Shown here: one piece after another, positions 23,908 to 32,404 of the stretch | How the letters are laid out: each line of letters opens with the position of its first letter | Numbering within the stretch: the first letter of the stretch is position 1 | Origin: Bifidobacterium longum subsp. infantis ATCC 15697 = JCM 1222 = DSM 20088 | GTDB lineage: Bacteria; Actinomycetota; Actinomycetes; Actinomycetales; Bifidobacteriaceae | DNA length: 64,000 bases | Assembly: GCF_000269965.1 (NCBI RefSeq) | Contig: NC_017219.1 | Span: forward strand, 1,302,001-1,366,000 | Direction: 5' to 3' | Made by a program: the position numbers and the translations under genes | Notes under the pieces: model-generated | What the model was told of the DNA's origin: nothing | Databases searched by the model: none | What the model saw: only the letters and a program-made list of their open reading frames with translations

Positions 23908-25954
23908 TAAATACACGCTGACCGTCGACATCGCCACGGTGGATTCCCTGGGCAGGAACCTGTATTCGAACGCGGCAGCAGTGCTGTCGGAGTTCGTCGC
24001 CAACGCATGGGATGCAGACGCCACCCGCGTTGAGATCCAGTTCGATCCGAATAATTCCATCTCGATCTTGGACAACGGGTGCGGCATGACCGACGGGGAA
24101 CTCAACTCACGGTTCCTGACAGTGGGATACCGGAAAAGAGTCGTGGAAGGCATGGCTTCGCCCAGATTCAAGCGTCCCTACATGGGACGGAAGGGCATTG
24201 GCAAACTGTCCGCGTTCTCCCTCGCGGACAAGATGGTCGTTTCCTCGAGAAAACAGGATGGCCCGTCTCACGGGTTCACCATCGACGCGAAGGAAATGGA
24301 GAAGAGTATCCGCAACACCGATCCCGCAGGAAGGGAGTACCACCCGGAACCGCTGGCCGACGCCGCCGCGGAATTCGGCGACCGTGCCAACGGGACGAAA
24401 ATTGTTCTTTCCGATCTGAGGGTGAAACGGGTATCCATTACCGAACGGGCCCTGCGCCGGAGGCTGGCGAGGCGTTTCGACGTCCTCGGCCTTGCGAACC
24501 TGCCCGAGGATCAGGGAAGATTCGTCATAGAAATCAACGGTGAGCCGGTCACGTACGAGGATCGCGGCGATCTCCAGAAACTGCAGTACATATGGTATCT
24601 GGGGGATTACGAACTGCCGGACGGAGTGCAGGTGTCCGCCGAAGCCGAAAACCGCATCAAAGACACAAGTATCCCGGGGCATGATGACTGGCGTATCTCC
24701 GGATGGATAGGAAGCGTTGCCAAGCCCGCCGACAGGGTGTTCGAAGCCGACGACGAGAGCATGAAGAACATCATAGTTCTCGCGAGAAAGAGGCCGATCC
24801 AAGAGGGACTATTGGATCACCTCGATTTTGACAAGCATTTCGCAAGCTATGTCACCGGTCAGATCCAAGCCGACTTCCTGGACCAGGATGATCAGGAGGA
24901 CATTGCCACGTCGGACAGGCAGAGACTAGTCGAGGACGATGAGCGGGTCCGCGCGTTCAATGCGAAGATGAAGGACATATTCAACGCGGCATCGGACAAG
25001 TGGTCGGAATTGAGGAGCGATACAACCACCAAAGCCCTTTATGAGAGCGTTCCTGAGGTCAGGGAATGGATTACCTCGCTTCCGTCGGATCGCAGGAGAC
25101 CCGCACAGAAGATGATTTCGCGAATATCCAGCATTGACGGCCTGAATGACGACGACCGCAATTCCCTGTATCAGTCGTCAATCGCCGCCTTCTACAAACT
25201 GCAGCAGAACGATGAGATAGACAAGCTCAAAGACGTTGACACGATGAGTGAGGCGCAGCTATTCACCATACTGTCCTCGTATGCCAGATTTGAGGAACTG
25301 GAGTATGGCCAAATAATCAGGACGAGGCTTTCCGTCATCGGCAAGCTGGAATATCTGTTGGACCACAATGAACTCGAAAACAGGACTAGGGATTTCATCG
25401 CGGAAAACCCATGGCTTTTGGATCCGTCATGGGAGCGTGCGACGGAAGACCTCGTCAAGGAACAGTCCTTCAAAAGGATAGCGAAGGAACAATTCAATCT
25501 GGATTTCAGCGACGACGCCGCCGACGACCGGCTCGACATCAAATACCTGGACGGAGGCGGACGACAAGTCATCGTCGAGTTCAAACGATACGGAAGGAAG
25601 GTGAAGATAAGCGAACTGACGCTGCAAATTGAGAAATATGCTCGGGCAATGACGCGGCTGTTGCAGCAAGCTGACGCGCGGGCTGGTTCTGGCTCGCATG
25701 CGTACACGAACGATTCAGGAATTGACGCAAGAGTCAATGTGATAATCATTGTCAAGCACGTGTACAGCGACATAAAAGACGAAATAATGCCTGTAAAGGC
25801 CGCGAACGATCGCGTTCGCATCTTCAATGCGCGATTCCTGTACTTCTCAGACATGGTCGAGAAGAGCAAGGAGAGATATCAGGAATTCACGGAGAATCCC
25901 GCCCAGAATGATCTTGCCGCCAAGGCGATACACGCCTTGGACAAGATAAGCTGA
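23900..25954 (+). CDS. GHKL (MORC/MutL-type) ATPase with C-terminal PD-(D/E)XK-like nuclease motif
   Basis: 684 residues. The N-terminal GHKL ATPase has EFVANAWDADA (E31, N35, D38), DNGCGM (58-63) and GRKGIGKLSAFSLAD (96-110). A middle coupling region runs to about 480. The last 200 residues include RDFIAENPWLLDP and DIKYL...VIVEFKRYGRK, with D546, E560 and K562 in D-x13-E-x-K spacing. GHKL ATPases of restriction-modification operons are known relatives of MORC. The likely role is ATP-dependent restriction of DNA lacking the partner methylation. The nuclease reading is inference. Confidence 0.75.
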   Translation: MNDKYTLTVDIATVDSLGRNLYSNAAAVLSEFVANAWDADATRVEIQFDPNNSISILDNGCGMTDGELNSRFLTVGYRKRVVEGMASPRFKRPYMGRKGIGKLSAFSLADKMVVSSRKQDGPSHGFTIDAKEMEKSIRNTDPAGREYHPEPLADAAAEFGDRANGTKIVLSDLRVKRVSITERALRRRLARRFDVLGLANLPEDQGRFVIEINGEPVTYEDRGDLQKLQYIWYLGDYELPDGVQVSAEAENRIKDTSIPGHDDWRISGWIGSVAKPADRVFEADDESMKNIIVLARKRPIQEGLLDHLDFDKHFASYVTGQIQADFLDQDDQEDIATSDRQRLVEDDERVRAFNAKMKDIFNAASDKWSELRSDTTTKALYESVPEVREWITSLPSDRRRPAQKMISRISSIDGLNDDDRNSLYQSSIAAFYKLQQNDEIDKLKDVDTMSEAQLFTILSSYARFEELEYGQIIRTRLSVIGKLEYLLDHNELENRTRDFIAENPWLLDPSWERATEDLVKEQSFKRIAKEQFNLDFSDDAADDRLDIKYLDGGGRQVIVEFKRYGRKVKISELTLQIEKYARAMTRLLQQADARAGSGSHAYTNDSGIDARVNVIIIVKHVYSDIKDEIMPVKAANDRVRIFNARFLYFSDMVEKSKERYQEFTENPAQNDLAAKAIHALDKIS

Positions 25955-25998
25955 GAGATCCCGTTTTTGGACATGTTCCTTGAGAGGAAGCGAGAAAG

Positions 25999-26425
25999 AT
26001 GATGAGCGCCCGACTGCTGATAAGCTCTTCGTTGAGCTACGGGCAGATGCGTATGGCGTTGTACGGATTCGCGCCCGGTCTGACCGTGGCCAGCGCCCTC
26101 CTGCCCCGCAGGCTGGACGGGCTCTATCGCAGGGAGCGGACACGATCCTGATCGACCGGCGCATCACCTACACGCGCAAACGCTGCACGCTGGTGCACGA
26201 GCTCGTCCACTGGGCGCATGACGACGACACGTCGAAAGGGTGCGAGGGCAGTCGGATCGAACGGCGTTGCCGGCGGCGGACCGCCCTGCTGCTCATCGAC
26301 CCGGCAGAGTACGCGCTGGCGGAACGCATGTACGGCGGCAACCCCACCAAATGGCCAGCGAGCTCAACGTCACCGTCCAAGTCATCGAAGACTACAGACA
26401 AATCCTCAGCGAGATAATCCACTAA
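25999..26425 (+). pseudogene. decayed ImmA/IrrE-like peptidase gene (two frameshifts)
   Basis: The N-terminal part (SYGQMRMALYGFAPGLTVAS) is in the frame of ATG 25999. The centre (ADTILIDRRITYTRKRCTLV, then HELVHWAHDDD and LLLIDPAEYALAERMYGGNP) is in a second frame. The end (MASELNVTVQVIEDYRQILS) is in a third. Joined, these give a full-length ImmA-like protein. It parallels the truncated copy before the methyltransferase, so the defence genes are flanked by two ImmA-like copies. Confidence 0.75.
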
Positions 26426-26439
26426 GAAAGAAGAAAACC

Positions 26440-26907
26440 ATGAAAAAGACAATCGCACTGCTGGCAGCGGCACTGTTGCTCGCCGGACTGACCGCCTGCG
26501 GGGAAAACACCACATCCGACGCGCCGGCCAAAACGGACGGCACGTCAAAGACCGAGACCAAGAAGGAGGAGCCCAAGCCCCAGCCGGCCGACCTGACCGG
26601 CACGTGGAAGCAAACCAACTCCAACGACCCGAACTCGTACATGGAGGCCACCATCAGCGGCGACACCATCGAGGTCAACTGGATTGGCACCGACGCCAAG
26701 AGCCTCTACTGGAAGGGCACCTATCAGGCCCCGACCGAGGCCGGCGACTGGAAGTGGACCAGCCAGGGCGACACCGAGACCATGGCTCAATCCCTGCTCG
26801 CCTCGCAGGACGCCACCAAGGACTTCACCTACAGCGAGGCCGACGGCGTGAGCTGGGAGACCACCGCGCTCGGCACCACCATCACCGTCAAAACCACCAA
26901 ACAATAA
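26440..26907 (+). CDS. prophage-encoded lipoprotein
   Basis: 155 residues. Signal peptide MKKTIALLAAALLLAGLTAC with lipobox LTAC (Cys 20), a charged linker (Lys/Glu/Pro-rich, about 25-52), then a beta-rich domain (LTGTWKQTNSNDPNSYMEAT) resembling small lipocalin-like stress lipoproteins. As a surface lipoprotein expressed from the lysogeny region it could change the lysogen envelope or block superinfection. That role is inference. Confidence 0.7.
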   Translation: MKKTIALLAAALLLAGLTACGENTTSDAPAKTDGTSKTETKKEEPKPQPADLTGTWKQTNSNDPNSYMEATISGDTIEVNWIGTDAKSLYWKGTYQAPTEAGDWKWTSQGDTETMAQSLLASQDATKDFTYSEADGVSWETTALGTTITVKTTKQ

Positions 26908-26912
26908 AAAAT

Positions 26913-26942
26913 GCCCTGTCGGCGTTGCAGCGTCAACAGGGC
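26913..26942 (+). terminator. hairpin after the lipoprotein gene
   Basis: GCCCTGT (26913-26919) pairs with ACAGGGC (26936-26942), with further wobble pairing inside. It lies 6 bp after the stop codon. No T tract follows; it may act in both directions, facing the DUF2335 gene. Confidence 0.45.
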
Positions 26943-27025
26943 GGTTGAAACATCGACCAGCTTGCTTATTGGAAAGGAGGACGCTTCACCCCTTATCCTA
27001 CACGGGGCGAAGCATACCCGAAATG

Positions 27026-27562
27026 CTATTTGCGTTTACGTTTTACGGCGTCAATAAGCTGAGGACCAGCGGAAAAGACGCCAACTATGCTTCCAATGAA
27101 CGTACCGACATTGTTTCCAAAGGCCGCGCAAACTATAGCGGCTCCAAAGGCCATCCAAGGCAGGAACGAAAAGGCAACGGAAGTAATGAGCATACTGAGG
27201 TTTTCGGCCTTATGGTCAGCGGCCTCCATTGCTGTTGCTGCTTTTCTGTCCGATATCTCGACGTCCAACGATTTTTCGGCCATGGCCAGTATGCGATCAG
27301 CGGCACCGGGAAGTACCCTCTCATAACCTGCGTATTCTTCGACGGAAGGCAGTGGGCCAGAGCGTGCCGCAATCGCTATCGCGTTGAGGTCGATTCCTTG
27401 TCCATCGCTCTGCGCAGGCTGTCGCCCACCATTTCCCAGGCTTTCGTCTGGAGCTGTACTGCTGTCGCCGGCGTGAACGACCTCCGCTCCACCTTGCGAG
27501 TCACTACTATTTGCGCGCCCCTCGTCATGCCCTTCAGGATTGGATTGTTGCTCATTATCCAT
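27026..27562 (-). CDS. DUF2335 membrane protein
   Basis: 178 residues from the ATG at 27562, chosen because AAAGGAAAGG lies 8 nt upstream. A disordered acidic N-terminus (about 1-60) leads to VEEYAGYERVLPGAADRILA followed by MAEKSLDVEISDRKAATAME, the DUF2335 signature. Two C-terminal membrane helices follow (LITSVAFSFLPWMAFGAAIV and a Gly-rich second). The family occurs in prophages and mobile elements; function unknown. It lies convergent to the lipoprotein and divergent from the integrase. Confidence 0.75.
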   Translation of the reverse strand: MDNEQQSNPEGHDEGRANSSDSQGGAEVVHAGDSSTAPDESLGNGGRQPAQSDGQGIDLNAIAIAARSGPLPSVEEYAGYERVLPGAADRILAMAEKSLDVEISDRKAATAMEAADHKAENLSMLITSVAFSFLPWMAFGAAIVCAAFGNNVGTFIGSIVGVFSAGPQLIDAVKRKRK

Positions 27563-27639
27563 CGACCATACCTTTCCTTTAATTCGCATACTATCCGACC
27601 AACCCTGAGATTCCAAGTGGACAGCATGGAGGTGGACTG

Positions 27640-28815
27640 ATGGCGAACGTCACCAGATACAAAACCTCAAAGGGCGAAAACCGCTACCGCGTCCGCTACC
27701 GGAAACCCGACGGTACGCAAACCGACAAGAGGGGTTTCCGCCGCAAGATCGACGCGGAGAACTGGGCGGCCGAGCACGTCACCATCGCCAAGGCCACCAA
27801 CAGCTATGTTGACCCGGAGGACGGCAAACGACGTGTTGGAGACCTCTACGAGCAATGGCTGAAGGAGAAATGGCCGTTTTGGAAGGAAACCACACGGGTC
27901 AACGCCACGGAAGCATGGCGACTCTACTGCGAGGAGCGTTGGGCCGATCGTCGGATCGGCACCATCACCCGCGCCGAGGTCCAGGCGTGGATCAGCGACA
28001 TCATCGCGAGCGCCGGCGCTCCATCCGTGAGACGCCCGTACCAGACCATGCTCGGCATCTGCCGCATGGCCGTCCGGGACAAGCTCATACTCGACAACCC
28101 CTGTGAAAACGTTGAACTCCCCAAGCTGCCGAGGCGCAAGAGCCGTCGCGTGTACCTGACCATATCCCGGCTGCTCGCATTCGCCGACGAATGCTCCAGG
28201 GGAAAGCATCTGGGAGCGGAGCGGCGGGCGCTCGTGCTGACACTGGGCTTCTGCGGATTGCGCTGGGGCGAGGCGGCAGCGTTGAAGGCCCGTGACCTGG
28301 ACTTCGGTCGGGGAGTGCTGCATGTGGGCGGCAACCTCGTGTACGTCGGGGCAAGATGGGTCGAGGGCACTCCGAAGAACAGCGAGGAACGCGACGTGCC
28401 CATGCCTCTCATCGTCATGGAGGCGTTGAAACCGATGTGCGGGGAACGCGAACCGGACGAAAGGGTGTTTCGTGATCTGCGGGGCGGCCCGATTATGAAG
28501 CAGAGCGCGGCAAAGACGACCGGCTGGTGGTATCACGCGCTGGTGCGCCTGGGCTGGCCGAAGGAGGAATGGCCCACACCGCATGACCTGCGCCATACCG
28601 CGGCATCGCTGGCCGTGCACGCCGGGGCGAACGTCAAGGCGCTGCAGCGGATGCTCGGCCACAAGAACGCGAGCATGACGTTGGATGTGTATGCGGATCT
28701 GTTCGACAGCGACCTGATGGACGTGGCCCGTCTGCTCGACGCCGCAGTGCAGGTGGAGACGGGCATGGAAAAATGTGGGCAAAATGTGGGCAAAAGCGTT
28801 TTGGAGCCCGTATGA
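27640..28815 (+). CDS. prophage tyrosine integrase
   Basis: 391 residues; GGAGGTG lies 5 nt before the ATG. An N-terminal arm-binding domain (YRVRYRKPDGTQTDKRGFRR), a SAM-like core-binding domain (about 65-165) and the catalytic domain are present. Catalytic residues: R208 (GLRWGE), H315 and R318 (PHDLRH), H341 (LGHKN) and Y351 (DVYADL). It integrates and excises the prophage; attP is expected just beyond its 3' end. No attachment core was found because the other prophage end is outside the window. Confidence 0.9.
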   Translation: MANVTRYKTSKGENRYRVRYRKPDGTQTDKRGFRRKIDAENWAAEHVTIAKATNSYVDPEDGKRRVGDLYEQWLKEKWPFWKETTRVNATEAWRLYCEERWADRRIGTITRAEVQAWISDIIASAGAPSVRRPYQTMLGICRMAVRDKLILDNPCENVELPKLPRRKSRRVYLTISRLLAFADECSRGKHLGAERRALVLTLGFCGLRWGEAAALKARDLDFGRGVLHVGGNLVYVGARWVEGTPKNSEERDVPMPLIVMEALKPMCGEREPDERVFRDLRGGPIMKQSAAKTTGWWYHALVRLGWPKEEWPTPHDLRHTAASLAVHAGANVKALQRMLGHKNASMTLDVYADLFDSDLMDVARLLDAAVQVETGMEKCGQNVGKSVLEPV

Positions 28816-28905
28816 AACCCTCAGAAACGTTGGAATAACGCCATTCCCGTGAATGGTGGTTCTTCTGCAAGTTAAAAGACGCACTGAGCTGAGAGTGGAT
28901 GCGTT

Positions 28906-28934
28906 CTTGGCTCCCCTCAGAGAGGGGAGCCAAG
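28906..28934. terminator. perfect 13-bp hairpin at the prophage/chromosome boundary
   Basis: CTTGGCTCCCCTC, loop AGA, and its exact complement, 4 bp past the stop of the leftward kinase gene. It most likely ends that gene. Confidence 0.6.
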
Positions 28935-28938
28935 TCTG

Positions 28939-29730
28939 TCACTTCAGCAGGGAACGACACATGGAGCGGTATTCGTTGACGTAGCCGCCGCCGAAGAAGA
29001 CGCAATGGCCGGCGATGGGGTAGAGCTGCCAGAGCGTGATACGCTCCTGCCATCCGGCCTTCAGCGGATGTACGGACTGGTAGCCCTCGGTGATTTCGCT
29101 CAGATAGCTCATGCCGAACAGGTGCAGCATAGACAGATCCTCCTCGCGATGACCGCCATGTGCCGCCGGATCGATGAGCACGGCCTCGGACTGCCCGGAA
29201 TCGGCGGTCCACATCACATTGCCGCTCCACAGATCGCCGTGGATGCGCGCCGGCTTGTCGGCTGCGGCGCGGCCCATCAGGTCCGGCAGCGCTTCAATCA
29301 CGCGCTCAGTCAACTCAACATCGCGCTTATCCAGCTCGCCACGCCTCACACCAAGGTTGACCATCGGGCGCAGCCGTCCATCAGCGAAATAGCTGATCGG
29401 GTCGGTCCACTCGCCGGTATCCATTTTCACTGGGTCCTGCAATGGTCCGAAGTAGCATGTGCCGTTATATCCGTCAGGCGCAGACCCGAAATATTCGGCA
29501 CCAGTATCATGCATATGGGCCAGAGCCGCACCAAAAGCTCGTGCCGCCTGAGGCGTGGGGGACGCGCTACCCACACGTTCGATATCCAGATAATCCTTGC
29601 CCCAGCCGTATACCTGCACCACGCGCGGGCCGCCCTGCGCATGAGCCGCTCCCAACCATTCGAGCCCTCGGCCCTCGCATTCGAAGAATCCTTCCGGTGC
29701 GAATGCCCTGCTTTTGCGATACGTGGCCAT
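28939..29730 (-). CDS. fructosamine kinase family protein
   Basis: 263 residues. APH/fructosamine-kinase fold: catalytic RIHGDLWSGNVMW (about 173-185) and metal-binding LIDPAAHGGHREEDLSML. The usual ATP-site N-terminus is short (KSRAFAPEGFFECEGRGLEW). It would phosphorylate ketoamines on glycated amines or proteins, or a related sugar-amine. First chromosomal gene after the prophage, so its 3' end marks one side of the integration region. Confidence 0.8.
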   Translation of the reverse strand: MATYRKSRAFAPEGFFECEGRGLEWLGAAHAQGGPRVVQVYGWGKDYLDIERVGSASPTPQAARAFGAALAHMHDTGAEYFGSAPDGYNGTCYFGPLQDPVKMDTGEWTDPISYFADGRLRPMVNLGVRRGELDKRDVELTERVIEALPDLMGRAAADKPARIHGDLWSGNVMWTADSGQSEAVLIDPAAHGGHREEDLSMLHLFGMSYLSEITEGYQSVHPLKAGWQERITLWQLYPIAGHCVFFGGGYVNEYRSMCRSLLK

Positions 29731-29874
29731 AATGCTCCCTTCGTCGCTTACGTACTATATCCACTTTCATTGTAGAAGCCGTGGATGTTACCGATTCTTA
29801 GCGTTGTTCTACACCCCCTTGGGTAGGGTGTTCATCGTCATAGCACATCAAATACTCAGAAATCACGAGGGGTT

Positions 29875-30759
29875 ATGAATTTCTTCCAAGCGATCATTCT
29901 CGGCATCGTTCAGGCGCTGACCGAATATCTCCCGGTATCCTCCAGCGCGCATATCCGTATTTTCGGCGATCTGATGCTGGGCTCTGATCCCGGTGCGGCG
30001 TTTACCGCCATCATCCAGATCGGCACCGAACTGGCGGTGATCCTCTACTTCCGCCATGACATCATCAACATCCTCACCCATTGGTTCGGCTGCCTGTTCG
30101 GCAGGAACGGCAAGGATTGGAAAGCCCGTATGGGGCGCGGCGACGAATACGCCACACTCGGCTGGAACATCATCGTCGGTTCCATTCCGATCGTCATCCT
30201 CGGCTTCACGCTGCAGGACGTCATCGAAACCTCGTTGCGCAACCTGTGGATCACGGTGACCGTGCTGCTGGTGTTCGGCGTGCTGCTGTGGGTGGTGGAC
30301 GCCAAGGCCCGGCAGAACAAGACCATGGACGATATGACGTACCGTGATGCGTTCCTCTTCGGTCTGGGCCAGTCCATGGCACTGATTCCGGGCGTGTCCC
30401 GCTCCGGCGGCACCATCACCGTTGGACGTGCACTGGGATACACCCGCGAAGCCGCCGTGCGCCTGAGCTTCCTGATGGCCATTCCCGCGGTGTTCGGCTC
30501 GGGGCTGCTGGAAACCGTCAAGGCCGTGAAGAACTACAAAACCGATGCGATGTTCCCCGGCTGGGGGCCGACCCTCGTGGCCATGGTCATCAGCTTCGTA
30601 CTCGGCTATATCGTGATCATCGGCTTCCTGAAGTTCGTATCGACCTTCTCCTACAAGGCCTTCGCCATCTACCGCATCGGTTTGGCTGTGGTCGTCGCCT
30701 TGCTGCTGATTGTGGGCGTGCTGCCGGCCATCGATCCCTCCGTGGCGGCTGCGGCATAA
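29875..30759 (+). CDS. uppP: undecaprenyl-diphosphate phosphatase
   Basis: 294 residues, multi-span membrane protein. Active-site signatures EYLPVSSSAH (about 18-27) and PGVSRSGGTI (about 172-181) identify the UppP/BacA family, which recycles the lipid carrier for peptidoglycan and confers bacitracin tolerance. The Gly-rich loop and eight predicted helices match. It stands alone, with a promoter region in the 140-bp gap upstream and repeats downstream. Confidence 0.95.
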   Translation: MNFFQAIILGIVQALTEYLPVSSSAHIRIFGDLMLGSDPGAAFTAIIQIGTELAVILYFRHDIINILTHWFGCLFGRNGKDWKARMGRGDEYATLGWNIIVGSIPIVILGFTLQDVIETSLRNLWITVTVLLVFGVLLWVVDAKARQNKTMDDMTYRDAFLFGLGQSMALIPGVSRSGGTITVGRALGYTREAAVRLSFLMAIPAVFGSGLLETVKAVKNYKTDAMFPGWGPTLVAMVISFVLGYIVIIGFLKFVSTFSYKAFAIYRIGLAVVVALLLIVGVLPAIDPSVAAAA

Positions 30760-30792
30760 GACAGATCAATAGAAGCAACTCAATATAATGGT

Positions 30793-30900
30793 GCTCCCGC
30801 CGGCGGGAGCCGTCAGCGAAGCTGACTGATGATGGTCACTGGAATATGCCAGCAGAACCACCCTCAGTCTCGCTACGCGAGCCAGCTCCCGACATTTTGT
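30793..30900. repeat. intergenic repeat, copy A
   Basis: Begins with the hairpin GCTCCCGCCGGCGGGAGC (30793-30810), then CGAAGCTGACTGA and CACCCTCAGT. A related unit (copy B) lies at 58,789 after the HAD gene. Both follow stop codons, suggesting a dispersed intergenic repeat that may also terminate transcription. Confidence 0.5.
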
Positions 30901-30911
30901 GCGACGTGCAC

Positions 30912-30962
30912 ATGCTCCCGCTGGATGAACAGCCCTGTGGGCTGTTCATCCAGCGGGAGCAT
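30912..30962. terminator. perfect 24-bp hairpin between uppP and the PAC2 gene
   Basis: Arms 30912-30935 and 30939-30962 are exact complements with a TGT loop (start ATGCTCCCGCTGGATG). It sits 14 bp past the PAC2 gene stop on the opposite strand, between two convergent genes; a bidirectional terminator is likely. Confidence 0.7.
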
Positions 30963-30975
30963 CACCATATATGGG

Positions 30976-31809
30976 CTAATTACCCATCTGGCGCAGAAAT
31001 GCTTCCGCTTCTTTGACCAGTTGTTCGGCCTGGGGCGCTCCCAAAGAAGCCTCCGCCTCGGCTTTCTGCTGCAAGTCGTAGTCGTGCTCCAAATGCTCCA
31101 CATAATCATGAAGCTGGTCATTACAACGAACCAGTATCGATGCCTGAGCCTTCCACTGTTCGGCTTTCTGCTTCAGATCTGCCGTATCGAAGGTGAAGCC
31201 GATATGCTTGCCCAACGCATCCAGCAATCGCATAGTGCCGGCAGAACATTCGTCGCTGCCCAAATATTGGGGGATGGACACCCACATTGAGGAATGAGCA
31301 AAGCCTTGCTGCGCGGCGGCCACATCCAGAACAGTAGGAATGCCCACCGGGCCGTTATACGACCGGTCTCCTTCGCACTGACAGTCTCCGTCGCTGACGG
31401 CGATGGGCAACGGCCGAGTATGCGGGCAATCGGAGAACATCGAACCTAACGTAATGATTCGATTGACATCCAGCTCATCGGCGATGGCCAGACTCTGGCT
31501 ACAGTATTCCTTCCACCGATAGTTCGGTTCAGGGGCGATCTGCGCATAGATATGCTTTCCTGCGTCCAACATGATGTCGTAGAACGTGGTCTGCGGCCAG
31601 ATAAGATTGGTGCGTCCCGAAACATGGCACAGCATAGGACGGGCAACCTGGTAGTCATAGAAATCATCACAACGGATATGACGAATCTCGCGGGACTCAT
31701 ATCGCTTGACCAGATGGCGCACCACGTTCGTCGCCGCCTGACAGGCATCATTCCATCCCTCGAATGCGGCGATCAATACTGCGCCGGTGTCCTTCGCTGC
31801 TTCACTCAT
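30976..31809 (-). CDS. PAC2 (proteasome assembly chaperone) family protein
   Basis: 277 residues from the ATG at 31809; 31833 is an alternative and neither has a strong ribosome site. AAFEGWNDACQAATNVVRHL, WPQTTFYDIMLDAGKHIYAQ, ITLGSMFSDCPHTRPLPIAV and YNGPVGIPTVLDVAAAQQGF are typical of actinobacterial PAC2 proteins. A charged helical C-terminus follows (about 215-277). The family is related to archaeal/eukaryotic proteasome chaperones; in actinobacteria the role is unclear. Confidence 0.85.
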   Translation of the reverse strand: MSEAAKDTGAVLIAAFEGWNDACQAATNVVRHLVKRYESREIRHIRCDDFYDYQVARPMLCHVSGRTNLIWPQTTFYDIMLDAGKHIYAQIAPEPNYRWKEYCSQSLAIADELDVNRIITLGSMFSDCPHTRPLPIAVSDGDCQCEGDRSYNGPVGIPTVLDVAAAQQGFAHSSMWVSIPQYLGSDECSAGTMRLLDALGKHIGFTFDTADLKQKAEQWKAQASILVRCNDQLHDYVEHLEHDYDLQQKAEAEASLGAPQAEQLVKEAEAFLRQMGN

Positions 31810-31894
31810 ACCTCTAGAGTAACTGGAGTTCATTGCCTGAAGCGCACGCTTTAGCCATAAGCGAGAGTATGCAATTACAGGCGACACGCCGCAG

Positions 31895-31924
31895 CTGGAC
31901 GAACTACACGCATGTGTGTATAGT
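31895..31924 (+). promoter_or_regulatory. probable promoter of the tRNA cluster
   Basis: CTGGAC (31895-31900), 18-bp spacer and TATAGT (31919-31924) lie about 45 bp before the first tRNA. Confidence 0.5.
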
Positions 31925-31968
31925 AAACACTCGTGCTTCGGCGGGGAGACCTCGCCAAGGAAACACAC

Positions 31969-32041
31969 GCGGACATAGCTTAGTTGGTAAAGCGCAACCT
32001 TGCCAAGGTTGAGACCGCGGGTTCGAGTCCCGTTGTCCGCT
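31969..32041 (+). tRNA. tRNA-Gly (GCC)
   Basis: 73 nt; acceptor GCGGACA/TGTCCGC, anticodon GCC in CTTGCCAAG, T-loop TTCGAGT. Identical to the copy at 32405. CCA is not encoded. Confidence 0.95.
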
Positions 32042-32068
32042 CTAGGTCCGTGAGTTGACAGACCTTAC

Positions 32069-32139
32069 GGTGGGTTAGCCAAGCGGTTAGGCAGCGGCCT
32101 GCAAAGCCGTATAGACGAGTTCGACTCTCGTACCCACCT
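32069..32139 (+). tRNA. tRNA-Cys (GCA)
   Basis: 71 nt; acceptor GGTGGGT/ACCCACC, anticodon GCA in CTGCAAA, T-loop TTCGACT. Confidence 0.95.
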
Positions 32140-32180
32140 CTCAGACCAGCGAAGCAATTCAATGGGATGAAGTATGACCC

Positions 32181-32252
32181 GGGCGGTTGGCGCAGTGGTA
32201 GCGCACTTCCCTGACACGGAAGGGGTCACAAGTTCGAATCTTGTATCGCCCA
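32181..32252 (+). tRNA. tRNA-Val (GAC)
   Basis: 72 nt; acceptor GGGCGGT/ATCGCCC with one G-T pair, anticodon GAC in CTGACAC, T-loop TTCGAAT. Confidence 0.95.
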
Positions 32253-32300
32253 CGAAAGTCGAAGCAATTCGACTGGATATAACTGAAGAACCGAGTATTC

Positions 32301-32373
32301 GGGCGATTGGCGCAGCGGCTAGCGCACTTCGTTCACACCGAAGGGGTCGTAGGTTCGATTCCTACATCGCCCA
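32301..32373 (+). tRNA. tRNA-Val (CAC)
   Basis: 73 nt; acceptor GGGCGAT/ATCGCCC, anticodon CAC in TTCACAC, T-loop TTCGATT. Closely related to the Val(GAC) gene just upstream. Confidence 0.95.
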
Positions 32374-32404
32374 CTGGATTCCGCTTCTCACGGCGGATTC
32401 CTTT

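Noticed and set aside
28816..28905. attachment site core next to the integrase
   Set aside because: The other prophage end is outside the window, so no direct repeat can be compared; no core is claimed.
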